The notes beneath the pieces are model-generated. The model was given only the letters and a program-made list of their open reading frames with translations. It was not told the origin of the DNA and searched no databases. This document shows, one piece after another, positions 42,464 through 50,658 of a stretch of 54,906 nt of DNA. The stretch comes from Candidatus Gemmiger stercoravium (GTDB taxonomy: Bacteria; Bacillota; Clostridia; Oscillospirales; Ruminococcaceae), in assembly GCA_019119835.1 (NCBI GenBank), contig DWWE01000034.1, positions 1-54,906 on the forward strand, read 5' to 3'. The translations under genes and the position numbers were made by a program. Each line of letters opens with the position of its first letter. Position 1 is the first letter of the stretch.

Positions 42464-44439
42464 TGAAACTGGACAAACGTGCCTGCCGAAAAGTGGCGGC
42501 CAAGCCGCTCTCTCTGCCCGCCGGGCATGGGCTGTTGGTTGCGGAACAAATCGACCATCTGATCAAAGCCGAGATCCACAACCTTGGTCATGCCAAGACG
42601 TTGGTCCTGTATCTGTACCCAAGGCAGCAATGCGCGCAGGGCAATCGGCTGCCCCGCTGGACGGTTTTCATCACCCGGCGGGAGTTCATCACCCTGCGCC
42701 GGGATGAGGGCGGCAAAACCGCATGGCTCCTGTCCATGTTGGATCGGCTGGATTGTTCTTACAGGTTCCTGAGCCGCTGCGCGTTTTGCACTCGCAGAGA
42801 TGAACAGATGGTTTTCCGTTTCGTCGGCGAAAAGGACAGCAGTGTTCCTGCATTGAATGCATTGTACCGCTTCCAGCACCGGCTTTGGGAAAAGCGCACG
42901 CATCAACAGCGCGTGATGCGCGACCAGCCGATCGTGCAGCGGATGCACGTTGTGCGGGCATTGCCCCGCGGTTTGCACACCTGGGTGCGACAGAGCATCA
43001 TGCCTGCCTATCTCTTTTACGACCGCACCGGCCGCAAAAAGGTACAGGCATATTGCACGAGCTGTCAGAAGGAAGTCTGGTTGATCAATCCGAAGAACAG
43101 AAGGACAACGATCTGTCCCCACTGTGGCAGGAAGGCCGTACAGAAAACGCGGGCTAGCCGCGCCAGATGGCATGAGGACAAGGAAACCGTGCAACTCATC
43201 CAGCGCGTCAGTCGAACCGAGCTCATCATCCGCATCCTGAAAGTTCGATATTGGTATGCAGACACTGATGTGGCGCACCAACACCTGTACGAAACTGCCC
43301 GCTACTTTGTCGGGCAACAGGCAGACGGAACGCCGCGCACAGAGGTTTACCACTATGCCGAATGGCATGACGGTGCCACCCATTGGCAGCCGGGAGAATA
43401 CCCGCGACCTGCTTTCTGGAACTCCGGCTTTGACGCCGAAGACGTGGGCGCGGTGTATTTGCCAAACCTGAAAACAGCCCTGTTGGGGACGCCTTGGCAG
43501 TATTGTCCCATCGGGCAGTTCTATCAGCGGATCAACGAACCGATTCAGGCAAGCACCTTTCTTGCGGCTTACCTGGAACACCCGGTCATTGAGCACTTGG
43601 TCAAAGTGGAATTCACAAATCTTGCGGCCAGCGTCGCTTATGAGCGCGCCGAAAGTCGATGTCTGGACGAAAACCAGCACCGCACACATCGGATTTTGCA
43701 GGTGGAAAAGGATGATCTGCCGCTTCTCAAAACACTGCAGGTGGACGCACGGTGGCTGCACTGTTACCAGAGCTATCTTGGCAAAAAGCTGAGAGGACGG
43801 CAGCAGCTGCTTGCCTGGCAGGTGGAGCAGAATGTGCGGGACGTACCGGAAGAAATTCTCGACTGGGTACGGGTGCCGCGCTTTTTGGAGTATATCCAGG
43901 CACAGGCAAAGCTTTCGGCAGACGGAAACCACGCAACTGCTGGCTTGGTTACACTTTACCGGGACTATCTGTCCATGTGCAGAGAGGCCGGGCATGACCT
44001 GAAGAAGCGTTCGGTACTATTCCCGGAAAACTGCCGCGCCGCCCATGACGAGGTGCAGCAGTATTGCCGGTGGCTGCATACACAGAAGATGCGCGAGAAT
44101 TTTGCGAAGGCCTACTCAGTTGTCAACAAAAAAGTCTGTTACCGCCGCAAAGGCTTGCAGATCGTGTGCCCCTCCACGCCGGAGGATCTTGTGCAGGAGG
44201 GTAAAAACCTGCACCACTGTGTGGGCAGTTATGCAGAGCGCGTGGCAAAGGGTCAGTGTCTGATCCTGTTCCTGCGCCATACCGATGAGCCTGAAAAGCC
44301 GTTTTACACCATCGAGGTGCGCGGCGACCAGGTCCAGCAGGTACATGGCGACCACAACAGTGACCCCACACCGGAAGTGGAACAGTTCGTGGCGCAATGG
44401 AAAAAGCGAGTCTTGACGCCGCTGTTCAAGGCCGCGTGA
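42463..44439 (+). CDS. PcfJ domain protein
   Basis: A 658-residue protein. A central zinc ribbon (CTSCQKEVWLINPKNRRTTICPHC, C-x2-C twice, about 200-225) is followed by a long middle region and the PcfJ C-terminal signature: CPSTPEDLVQEGKNLHHCVGSYAERVAKGQCLILFLRH, then PFYTIEVRGDQVQQVHGDHN. PcfJ is widespread in conjugative plasmids and elements of Firmicutes and has no proven activity; the conserved HxC..Y block looks catalytic. The ATG at 42463 overlaps the preceding stop. Confidence 0.85.
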   Translation: MKLDKRACRKVAAKPLSLPAGHGLLVAEQIDHLIKAEIHNLGHAKTLVLYLYPRQQCAQGNRLPRWTVFITRREFITLRRDEGGKTAWLLSMLDRLDCSYRFLSRCAFCTRRDEQMVFRFVGEKDSSVPALNALYRFQHRLWEKRTHQQRVMRDQPIVQRMHVVRALPRGLHTWVRQSIMPAYLFYDRTGRKKVQAYCTSCQKEVWLINPKNRRTTICPHCGRKAVQKTRASRARWHEDKETVQLIQRVSRTELIIRILKVRYWYADTDVAHQHLYETARYFVGQQADGTPRTEVYHYAEWHDGATHWQPGEYPRPAFWNSGFDAEDVGAVYLPNLKTALLGTPWQYCPIGQFYQRINEPIQASTFLAAYLEHPVIEHLVKVEFTNLAASVAYERAESRCLDENQHRTHRILQVEKDDLPLLKTLQVDARWLHCYQSYLGKKLRGRQQLLAWQVEQNVRDVPEEILDWVRVPRFLEYIQAQAKLSADGNHATAGLVTLYRDYLSMCREAGHDLKKRSVLFPENCRAAHDEVQQYCRWLHTQKMRENFAKAYSVVNKKVCYRRKGLQIVCPSTPEDLVQEGKNLHHCVGSYAERVAKGQCLILFLRHTDEPEKPFYTIEVRGDQVQQVHGDHNSDPTPEVEQFVAQWKKRVLTPLFKAA

Positions 44440-44464
44440 CAAAAACAGAGTGGAGGTCATTTTT

Positions 44465-45862
44465 ATGGAAGCAATGATACAGCGTCTGAAACAGCAGTTT
44501 TACGATGTAATGTATAAGTACGAAAAGCCGTTTGCCGAGACTGGCGTACTGGCAAACCTGAACCAATGGGCCGCGGCCAAGCGCCCTCTGCTGGAGCTGC
44601 TGCGCCGCCACCCCAACTGGCAGGAGGAAGACCTGGCTGTCGTTATGGAAATCAAGAACGTGCGGCCCATCGACCGGGAAGCAGTGGATGAAGGCGTTTT
44701 CGCCCTGCGGGAGTTGGGTGAGGAAATGCAGCTGCCTGCAGAGCAGCGGAAAAACCTGTACGGCGCGCTGTGCGCGGCCATCACCGGATACGAGCAGTTG
44801 ATGCCGGACAATGAAAATTATTTAGATACGATCCGCAGCCTGGCAGGGATCTCCTGCGTGGCTCGGCAGAAAACCAGCCGCGTCATCAACCGCATCTGCT
44901 GCCGGTTTGGCCTTGACCAGTATACGGTGGAAAGGCCGGATGCGCCCAGGCAAATGGTACACCCCTATAACGCCATCTTTGCGCGGCTGTCCGATGCACT
45001 GAATCCACCGGCGGACACCAAAAAGCTGGTACTCTCCATCCACCCCTGTGACTTCCTCGAAATGTCGGGGAAGGACAGTACTTGGAAGTCCTGCCATCGC
45101 CTCAACGGCGGGTCCTTTCAGGCGGGATGCCAGTCCTATATGGGGGATGGGGTCAGCATGGTGTTGTTCGTGGTGGAGCCGAATCAAACCGGCCCCTACG
45201 GAAAGGTGCCGCATCTGAACCGGCAGATCTTCTGTTACGGTGACGGTCTGCTGCTGCAGTCCCGCCTATACCCGGAACGCAACGACGACGTCAATACCCT
45301 CTACCGCCATACGGTGCAGGATATTCTGGCAACCTGCCTGCAAAGGCCCAACCAGTGGAAGGTCAAGCGGGATATCCGCAATGAGAACGAGTTCTGGCAT
45401 ACGGTGTCGCAAAGCTGCCATTATCCCGACTATGATCACGGTTATGCGATCCTCTCCCTTCTGAAAGGGCAGGACAGCTATACGCCGCTCAAGATTGGCA
45501 GTGTATCCCTCTGCACGGTCTGCGGGCAACCTCAGTTCGAGTCATCCCGACTGCAGTGCGACCGCTGCGAACCGGTGGCCATCTGCGCCAAGTGCGGTAA
45601 GACCCTGCCGATGCGTGACTTAGAACACTACGAAGGCAAATTCTATTGCAAGGACTGCCTCTACTGGTGCAGCGTATGCCGGAAGTATCACTTGGGAACG
45701 CCGCGCAAAGTGCTTGGCCGGCGTGGTCAGGAAAAATCCGTCTGCCCGGATTGCTACCGAAATGTGGCGGACACCTGCCGCGGCTGCCTGATCCATGAAC
45801 AGTGCCTGGACTTCGGTGGGAACCGATTCTGCCCCACGGCCTACGAAGGGCTGGCTGCATGA
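44465..45862 (+). CDS. Zinc-ribbon protein of the element, possibly PcfJ-related
   Basis: A 465-residue protein. The middle carries IHPCDFLEMSGKDSTWKSCHRLNGGSFQAGCQSYMGDGVSMVLFVVE (about 190-236), reminiscent of the PcfJ C-terminal block (SCH, then G-x-Y, then a hydrophobic strand). The last ~115 residues have at least six CxxC pairs (CTVC, CDRC, CAKC, CKDC, CSVC, CPDC), a multi-zinc treble-clef or LIM-like region. GGAGGTC precedes the ATG at 44465. No exact family assigned. Confidence 0.65.
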   Translation: MEAMIQRLKQQFYDVMYKYEKPFAETGVLANLNQWAAAKRPLLELLRRHPNWQEEDLAVVMEIKNVRPIDREAVDEGVFALRELGEEMQLPAEQRKNLYGALCAAITGYEQLMPDNENYLDTIRSLAGISCVARQKTSRVINRICCRFGLDQYTVERPDAPRQMVHPYNAIFARLSDALNPPADTKKLVLSIHPCDFLEMSGKDSTWKSCHRLNGGSFQAGCQSYMGDGVSMVLFVVEPNQTGPYGKVPHLNRQIFCYGDGLLLQSRLYPERNDDVNTLYRHTVQDILATCLQRPNQWKVKRDIRNENEFWHTVSQSCHYPDYDHGYAILSLLKGQDSYTPLKIGSVSLCTVCGQPQFESSRLQCDRCEPVAICAKCGKTLPMRDLEHYEGKFYCKDCLYWCSVCRKYHLGTPRKVLGRRGQEKSVCPDCYRNVADTCRGCLIHEQCLDFGGNRFCPTAYEGLAA

Positions 45863-45881
45863 ACAGCGGGAAGGAACTGCT

Positions 45882-46928
45882 ATGAGTACAAAAAAGAAAG
45901 GTCATGCGATCCTTCTTGGAAAGGCGGAGGAAACATCCACATGGGAGGCGATTTTGCGGGCAACGCAGCCGGAATTGAAAACCTGCCTGCATCGTTGGCT
46001 GGAACAAAACGGCTTTACGCCCGTGTCCCGCGATGGATACCTCTATGCTGCGGGCGGCGTGCCTGTTCTGTTGGTAGCGCACCTGGATACCGTTCACCGG
46101 GAACCCGTCCGGGACATCTGTTATAACGCTGACCGCACGGTGGCTATGTCACCACAGGGGATCGGCGGGGATGACCGGGCGGGAGTTTGGATGGCGCTGC
46201 ATATCCTGGAGCAAGTCCGCTGCCATGTGGTATTCTGTGAGGATGAGGAGATTGGCTGCGTGGGGGCGCGCAAGTTCAGCCGTCGTGCGCAGTTACCTCA
46301 AGTGAATTACATCGTGGAGATGGACCGCCGGGGTGCAAACGACGCGGTGTTCTACCGCTGCGACAACCCGGATTTTACCGAGTATGTCTGCGGTTTCGGG
46401 TTTGAAGTGGCGTATGGCTCCTGCAGCGACATCTCCTACATCGCGCCGAGCATAGGCGCCGCAGCCGTCAACATCAGCTGCGGCTATTACTGCGAACACC
46501 AGCGGTATGAGTACATCCGGCTCGATCAGATGCGCAGAAACGCGCAGCGGATCGCCGAGATGGTGGCCACACCCTCGCCCCGGTTTGAATACCGGGAGCG
46601 GGAGGAATGGATACCCGGCCGTTGGTTTGATGCACCGCCTGTCTGGTGGCGGCAAAAACGAATGCCGCACCGGGAAAACCTGATGCGGCTGCCGGAAGAC
46701 GCCAACGTACTGCTTCATGGCAGGGAACTGGCGAAAGATCAGTTCCTCATCAACCGTGATGGAAATGTATATCGGTATCTGCCGGACCTGCAGGCGGCCA
46801 TTGTGCTGGAGCAGGCTCGGGCACAGGATGCGCAGGGAGAGCCATGTTCTTTCAGCCGAGCAAACGCTCGCTTGTGCAGAATCATTTCAGTGGACGAAGC
46901 CATCGAGCGATTGCAGACGATGGCGTAA
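45882..46928 (+). CDS. M20/M42-like zinc peptidase encoded on the element
   Basis: A 348-residue protein with a co-catalytic metallopeptidase pattern in the order found in M20/M28/M42 enzymes: VAHLDTVH (H67, D69), GIGGDDRAG (D97/D98), FCEDEEIGCVGA (E122/E123), IVEMDRRG (D148), and CEHQRYE (H206). All candidate metal ligands and the catalytic Glu are present. The ~100-residue C-terminus is outside the peptidase fold. No signal peptide. GGGAAGGA precedes the ATG at 45882. It overlaps no neighbour but shares the operon; its substrate and its use to a mobile element are unknown. Confidence 0.75.
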   Translation: MSTKKKGHAILLGKAEETSTWEAILRATQPELKTCLHRWLEQNGFTPVSRDGYLYAAGGVPVLLVAHLDTVHREPVRDICYNADRTVAMSPQGIGGDDRAGVWMALHILEQVRCHVVFCEDEEIGCVGARKFSRRAQLPQVNYIVEMDRRGANDAVFYRCDNPDFTEYVCGFGFEVAYGSCSDISYIAPSIGAAAVNISCGYYCEHQRYEYIRLDQMRRNAQRIAEMVATPSPRFEYREREEWIPGRWFDAPPVWWRQKRMPHRENLMRLPEDANVLLHGRELAKDQFLINRDGNVYRYLPDLQAAIVLEQARAQDAQGEPCSFSRANARLCRIISVDEAIERLQTMA

Positions 46929-46939
46929 TTGTTATACTT

Positions 46940-46986
46940 AAGCCGGAGCCTTTTCAAGCGTTGCTTGAGAAAGCTCCGGCTTTTTG
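46940..46986 (+). terminator. Terminator of the rightward element operon
   Basis: Outer 10-bp stem AAGCCGGAGC/GCTCCGGCTT (46940-46949 with 46973-46982) with an inner TCAAGC/GCTTGA hairpin, then T5. It ends the long operon that begins with the 54-residue ORF at 35142. Confidence 0.9.
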
Positions 46987-47118
46987 TGTCTGCAAAGTCT
47001 TGCCTGTAATGAGATCCCTCCTGTTGTGGTGTGCTACCTATAGGAAAAGCACTGTGAACATGATATAATACTAACTGTCACTCAAATCACATCCATCAAC
47101 CAAATATCGAGGTATCCC

Positions 47119-48252
47119 ATGAACAAGAAAGAAATCAGCGAACTGCGCCGCCGGTTCAGCCCGGACAAGAATTCCATCGGCCACATCTATGGCTGCTACG
47201 TCAACACCAAAAAGGAGATCATCGCCTACCTGGATGAATCCCTCGCCGCCATGCCGCCGGAGGAGGCGGAAAAATACCTGGGTTTCCTCAAAAAAGCCCT
47301 CTCGGGCACCCAGGGCAAGAACCTGATCGACATTGTGTTCTCCACCCGGCAGGTGGCGGACAGCCCGGAACACAAGCTGCTGATGTCCCTGCGGGAGACC
47401 GAGCTCAAGGACCCGGCGGTGCGCCAGGCGTTTTACGACAAGGTCATCGAGTCGCTGGACATGGATGACAGCAACTACCTGGTGCTGCTGGCCCACGACG
47501 CCTACGACGTGCCTTTTAAGGCCAAGGACGGCCTGACCTTTGACCAGGTCTCGGACACGATGTTCCACTATGTGGTCTGCTGTGTCTGCCCGGTCAAGGA
47601 GGGCAAGGCTGCGCTGGGCTTCTACTCGGCGCAGAACGAGTTCCACAGCTACGGCACCAACCAGATCGTCGGCCAGCCGGAACTGGGGTTTGTCTTCCCG
47701 GCCTTTGACGACCGGGCCGCCAACATCTACAACGCCCTGTTCTATACCCGCAAGCCGGATCAGATCCACCAGGAGCTTATCGACGGCATCTTCCATGTGG
47801 AACCGCCCATGTCTGCCGCCGAGCAGCGGGAAACTTTCGAGACGGTTTTGTCCGAAAGCCTGGGCGACGCCTGCACCTTGCAGCTCGCGCAGAATCTGCA
47901 TGAGTGGGTGCGGGACAAGGTCGAGGAACACAAAGAGAGCCGGGAGGAAGAGCCCCTGACCGTGACCGCCGCCGACATTGGCGCTGTTTTGCTGGACAGC
48001 CAGGTGCCGGAGGCCCAGGTACAGGCCTTTGCCGCCCGGTTTGCCGAGAGCTTCGGCGCATCCGCCGCCCTCAACCCCGCCAACCTGGTCAGCACCGGCA
48101 AGTTCGAGCTGGAGATCGGGGACGGCGCGGCCAAAGTCTCGCTCGACCCTGAGCAGAGCAGCCGCATCGAGACCACCGAGATCGACGGCCGCAAGTACCT
48201 GTTGGTCCCGGCGGAGGGCCTGAGCGTCAACGGTTTGCCGGTACAGGCGTAA
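47119..48252 (+). CDS. DUF4317 domain protein
   Basis: A 377-residue soluble protein starting MNKKEISELRRRFSPDKNSIGHIYGCYVN, the usual opening of DUF4317 proteins of Clostridia. The function is unknown. Codon choice is more GC-rich than in neighbouring element genes and close to the chromosome, so it may be recently acquired cargo. GAGGT precedes the ATG, and an extended -10 TGATATAAT (about 47060-47068) lies upstream, so it has its own promoter after the terminator at 46986. Confidence 0.8.
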   Translation: MNKKEISELRRRFSPDKNSIGHIYGCYVNTKKEIIAYLDESLAAMPPEEAEKYLGFLKKALSGTQGKNLIDIVFSTRQVADSPEHKLLMSLRETELKDPAVRQAFYDKVIESLDMDDSNYLVLLAHDAYDVPFKAKDGLTFDQVSDTMFHYVVCCVCPVKEGKAALGFYSAQNEFHSYGTNQIVGQPELGFVFPAFDDRAANIYNALFYTRKPDQIHQELIDGIFHVEPPMSAAEQRETFETVLSESLGDACTLQLAQNLHEWVRDKVEEHKESREEEPLTVTAADIGAVLLDSQVPEAQVQAFAARFAESFGASAALNPANLVSTGKFELEIGDGAAKVSLDPEQSSRIETTEIDGRKYLLVPAEGLSVNGLPVQA

Positions 48253-48338
48253 ACGGTACGCCAAGATTTGCATTTCTGTTGAAGAAAGACGCCGCCAATG
48301 CGTATAGGATAAGCATAATATCCAAAGGAGATGATGCT

Positions 48339-49262
48339 ATGCTTATCGCTATTGATCACGGCAACAAGCAGGTGAAAACCGTTCATTGCCCGCCGTTTGT
48401 GTCTGGCCTTCAACAGAGTTCCACACGGCCGTTCGGTCGGGATGTGCTGGAATATCAAAACAACTATTACACACTTTCCGCGCGGCGCATTCCGTATCAA
48501 AAGGACAAAACATCCGACGAACGCTATTTCATCCTGACACTGTTTGCCATTGCCAACGAGATTGAGCAGGCGGGCGTGTATAAGGATGCCATTCTGCCCG
48601 TTGAACTGGCGGTCGGCTTGCCACCGGCCCACTATGGTGCGCAGAACCAGACGTTTGTGCGGTATTTTCAGCGGGACGGCGTAACAGCCTTTACTTACCA
48701 CGGCAAGCCGTATCGAATCTGCATCCGCTCGGCCGTCTGTTTCCCACAAGCCTACGCGGCTGCGGCAACGATGCTGGCAGACTTGATCCCGGTGCCCAAG
48801 GCATTGATCCTCGACATCGGGGGATTCACGGCAGACTATTTACAGCTCAAATATGGGCGGGCCGACCTGTCTGCCTGCGGTTCGCTGGAAAACGGCGTGA
48901 TTCAGCTGTATAATCGCATCCGCTCCCGAGCCAATGCAGAATATGACATTCTCCTGGATGAGGGCGATGTGGACACACTGCTGCGCGGAGACGCTGCCGG
49001 ATATACGCTGAGCATGGCCCAGTTGGCGGAACAGGAAGCTCAGGATTTTATTCATGATTTGTTTGGTACGCTCCGGGAATACCAGTTCGATCTGCGCACC
49101 GGCACGGTGCTGTTCATGGGCGGCGGGGCCATCCTGCTGCGCAAACAGATCGAACAATCCGGCCGTGTGGGTGCAGCCCTTTTCCTCGACGAGATCAACG
49201 CGAACGCCAAAGGGTACGAATATCTTGCCAAGCTGATGCGGTCGGGCGGTGAGACTGTATGA
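48339..49262 (+). CDS. parM: ParM-like actin ATPase for DNA segregation
   Basis: A 307-residue actin-fold protein. Phosphate-1 loop IAIDHGNKQVKT (about residues 3-14), phosphate-2 loop ALILDIGGFTADYLQLK (about 151-167), and adenosine loop VLFMGGGAILL (about 259-269) are intact. Such proteins form filaments that push replicated plasmid or excised-element copies apart. AAAGGAG precedes the ATG at 48339; the frame upstream to 48279 overlaps the promoter. The following RHH-like gene starts inside its stop. Confidence 0.88.
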   Translation: MLIAIDHGNKQVKTVHCPPFVSGLQQSSTRPFGRDVLEYQNNYYTLSARRIPYQKDKTSDERYFILTLFAIANEIEQAGVYKDAILPVELAVGLPPAHYGAQNQTFVRYFQRDGVTAFTYHGKPYRICIRSAVCFPQAYAAAATMLADLIPVPKALILDIGGFTADYLQLKYGRADLSACGSLENGVIQLYNRIRSRANAEYDILLDEGDVDTLLRGDAAGYTLSMAQLAEQEAQDFIHDLFGTLREYQFDLRTGTVLFMGGGAILLRKQIEQSGRVGAALFLDEINANAKGYEYLAKLMRSGGETV

Positions 49263-49636
49263 CGACCAAGAAAGATCCCGGGCGGTTTACGGTACGCTTC
49301 AACCTCAGCGACCCGGCGCATCGGGATGCGGTGGCCTTTTTGGAACGCCAGGGCGCACGCAACAAGGCAACCTATCTGGCCAACGCCATACTTTGCTATG
49401 AGAACGCCGCGCCGCAATCCGCGGGCAAGGTGCTGCAAGGGCCTTCCCGCTCTGAAATCGAGACAATCGTTTGGGAGGTTCTGGCAAAGTGGCAGCCCGA
49501 AACCCTGCCGGATTTAGAGGGCGCACCAGGCACCACACGCGGCATCACCCCATCAGAAAATAAACAAAAACATTCCAGTCAGGATGATGCATTGGGGTTG
49601 ATTTCAGATGCGCTTGCGGCCTTTCAGGCGCAGTAA
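49259..49636 (+). CDS. ParR-like DNA-binding adaptor
   Basis: A 125-residue protein starting MTTKKDPGRFTVRFNLSDPAHRDAVAFLERQGARNKATYLANAIL. The short strand (RFTVRFNL) followed by two helices is the ribbon-helix-helix layout of ParR/StbB adaptors, which bind centromere repeats and cap ParM filaments. ATGA overlap with parM. The C-terminal half is low complexity, as in other ParR tails. Tandem 16-base repeats follow the gene. Confidence 0.75.
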   Translation: MTTKKDPGRFTVRFNLSDPAHRDAVAFLERQGARNKATYLANAILCYENAAPQSAGKVLQGPSRSEIETIVWEVLAKWQPETLPDLEGAPGTTRGITPSENKQKHSSQDDALGLISDALAAFQAQ

Positions 49637-49654
49637 AAGCAGTCTATGTACAAC

Positions 49655-49686
49655 TGTAAATCATAAGAAATGTAAATCATAAGAAA
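49655..49686. repeat. Two tandem 16-base direct repeats after parR
   Basis: TGTAAATCATAAGAAA occurs twice without a gap (49655-49670 and 49671-49686). AT-rich, directly after the ParM/ParR pair. They may be centromere-like binding sites for the ParR-like protein, though two copies are few. Confidence 0.7.
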
Positions 49687-49723
49687 AGCTCATGGAAACC
49701 GTTTGGTGACCATGAGCTTTTTA
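49684..49723. terminator. Bidirectional terminator between parR and the XRE gene
   Basis: 12-bp perfect stem AAAAGCTCATGG/CCATGAGCTTTT (49684-49695 with 49710-49721) with A and T runs at both ends. Its right arm reaches the stop of the convergent XRE gene. Confidence 0.85.
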
Positions 49724-50056
49724 TCGTCTGCGCTTTTCTGCGTTGCGTACCATCGTATCAACAACAGCCAGAATATCACGCCGATCATCTGGGGACAGCT
49801 GGGCGATCCGATCAGCCAGCTGTGTGCTTTTGATTTGATAGCCTGCATCCAGGACGTCGGTCAGAACCATATCGGATGTGACGCCCAGCACGTTCACGAT
49901 ATCAATGAAAGTGTCCAGAGCCGGAATCTTTTCGCCGCGTTCCAGCAGACTGATGTAGTTTACACTCAAATCGACTTTTTCAGCCAGATCTTCCTGCCGC
50001 CATTTCCGCTTCTTGCGATAACTCCGAATATTTTCACCAATGGATTGCAGATCCAC
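49721..50056 (-). CDS. XRE family transcriptional regulator
   Basis: A 111-residue Cro/C1-type repressor: helix-turn-helix about residues 4-60 (IGENIRSYRKKRKWRQEDLAEKVDLSVNYISLLERGEKIP), then a helical dimerisation tail ending in KRRR. GTG at 50056 is preferred, with GGGAGGAA just before it; the in-frame ATG at 50086 has no binding site. It is divergent from the SLOG gene; the interval has ATACT/AGTAT palindromes overlapping its own -10, which suggests autorepression. Confidence 0.88.
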   Translation of the reverse strand: MDLQSIGENIRSYRKKRKWRQEDLAEKVDLSVNYISLLERGEKIPALDTFIDIVNVLGVTSDMVLTDVLDAGYQIKSTQLADRIAQLSPDDRRDILAVVDTMVRNAEKRRR

Positions 50057-50084
50057 TGCGATTCCTCCCGTCAGTATAAAACTC

Positions 50085-50181
50085 ATACTAACAGTATAGG
50101 CGGGTGGGAGAAACTTCCGAACAAAATAATGGTTATATACTATAACTAATAGTTGGATTTTGTGCGTGGCCGTTCTATAAT
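50085..50181. promoter_or_regulatory. Divergent promoters and operators of the XRE and SLOG genes
   Basis: Plus strand: TTGGAT (50153-50158), 17 bases, TATAAT (50176-50181). Minus strand: TATACT at 50094-50099. ATACT-AAC-AGTAT (50085-50097) overlaps the minus -10, and related ATACT/AACTA-AT-AGTT sequences (50137-50154) overlap the plus -35 region. Arrangement typical of an XRE repressor controlling itself and the divergent gene. Confidence 0.65.
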
Positions 50182-50202
50182 AGAGTGGGGAGGTGGTTCG
50201 CG

Positions 50203-50658
50203 TTGGATCGGGAACAAACGGCGCTGTTTATTGGGCACAGAGACTGTGTGGAACTGAAGCCGCAACGATTAGAAGATGCAATCATCAAACACATGGAGCA
50301 GGGCGTACGTCTTTTCCTGAACGGAGGAATGGGCCGTTACGATGAAATGTGTGCCAGCATCGTCCATCGGCTGAAACAACGCTACCCTGGAACCAGGAGT
50401 GAACTTGTGATTCCATATCTCTCATTCAATATCAGTAACCCGGATCTCTACGATTCGATCCTGTTTCCTGAAGAATTGGAAGGGCTTTACTATAAAGCGG
50501 CCATACCGGCAAGAAACAAATACTTGGTGCAGCATGCAGGCTACGCAATCTGCTATGTGGAGCATAGCTGGGGTGGTGCGGCACAGACCTTGCGAATGGC
50601 TCAAAAAGCCGGAATGATCATAACCAATTTGGGGGATGTATATGCGCAATCTTTATGA
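50203..50658 (+). CDS. SLOG family protein
   Basis: A 151-residue Rossmann-like protein. TALFIGHRDC at the start (first strand and loop), FLNGGMGRYDEMCA (about 44-57, the GGxxG-like ligand loop) and the later strand AGYAICYVEHSWGGAAQTLRMA fit the SLOG/DUF1273 type, whose members sense or make nucleotide-derived ligands. TTG at 50203 is chosen, since GTG at 50185 lies at or before the predicted transcription start. GGGAGG lies upstream. It is controlled with the divergent XRE gene. Its 3' end overlaps the next start by 17 bases. Confidence 0.75.
   Translation: MDREQTALFIGHRDCVELKPQRLEDAIIKHMEQGVRLFLNGGMGRYDEMCASIVHRLKQRYPGTRSELVIPYLSFNISNPDLYDSILFPEELEGLYYKAAIPARNKYLVQHAGYAICYVEHSWGGAAQTLRMAQKAGMIITNLGDVYAQSL

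Noticed and set aside
49655-49686. Possible CRISPR remnant from direct repeats
   Set aside because: Only two copies, no spacer between them and no cas genes.
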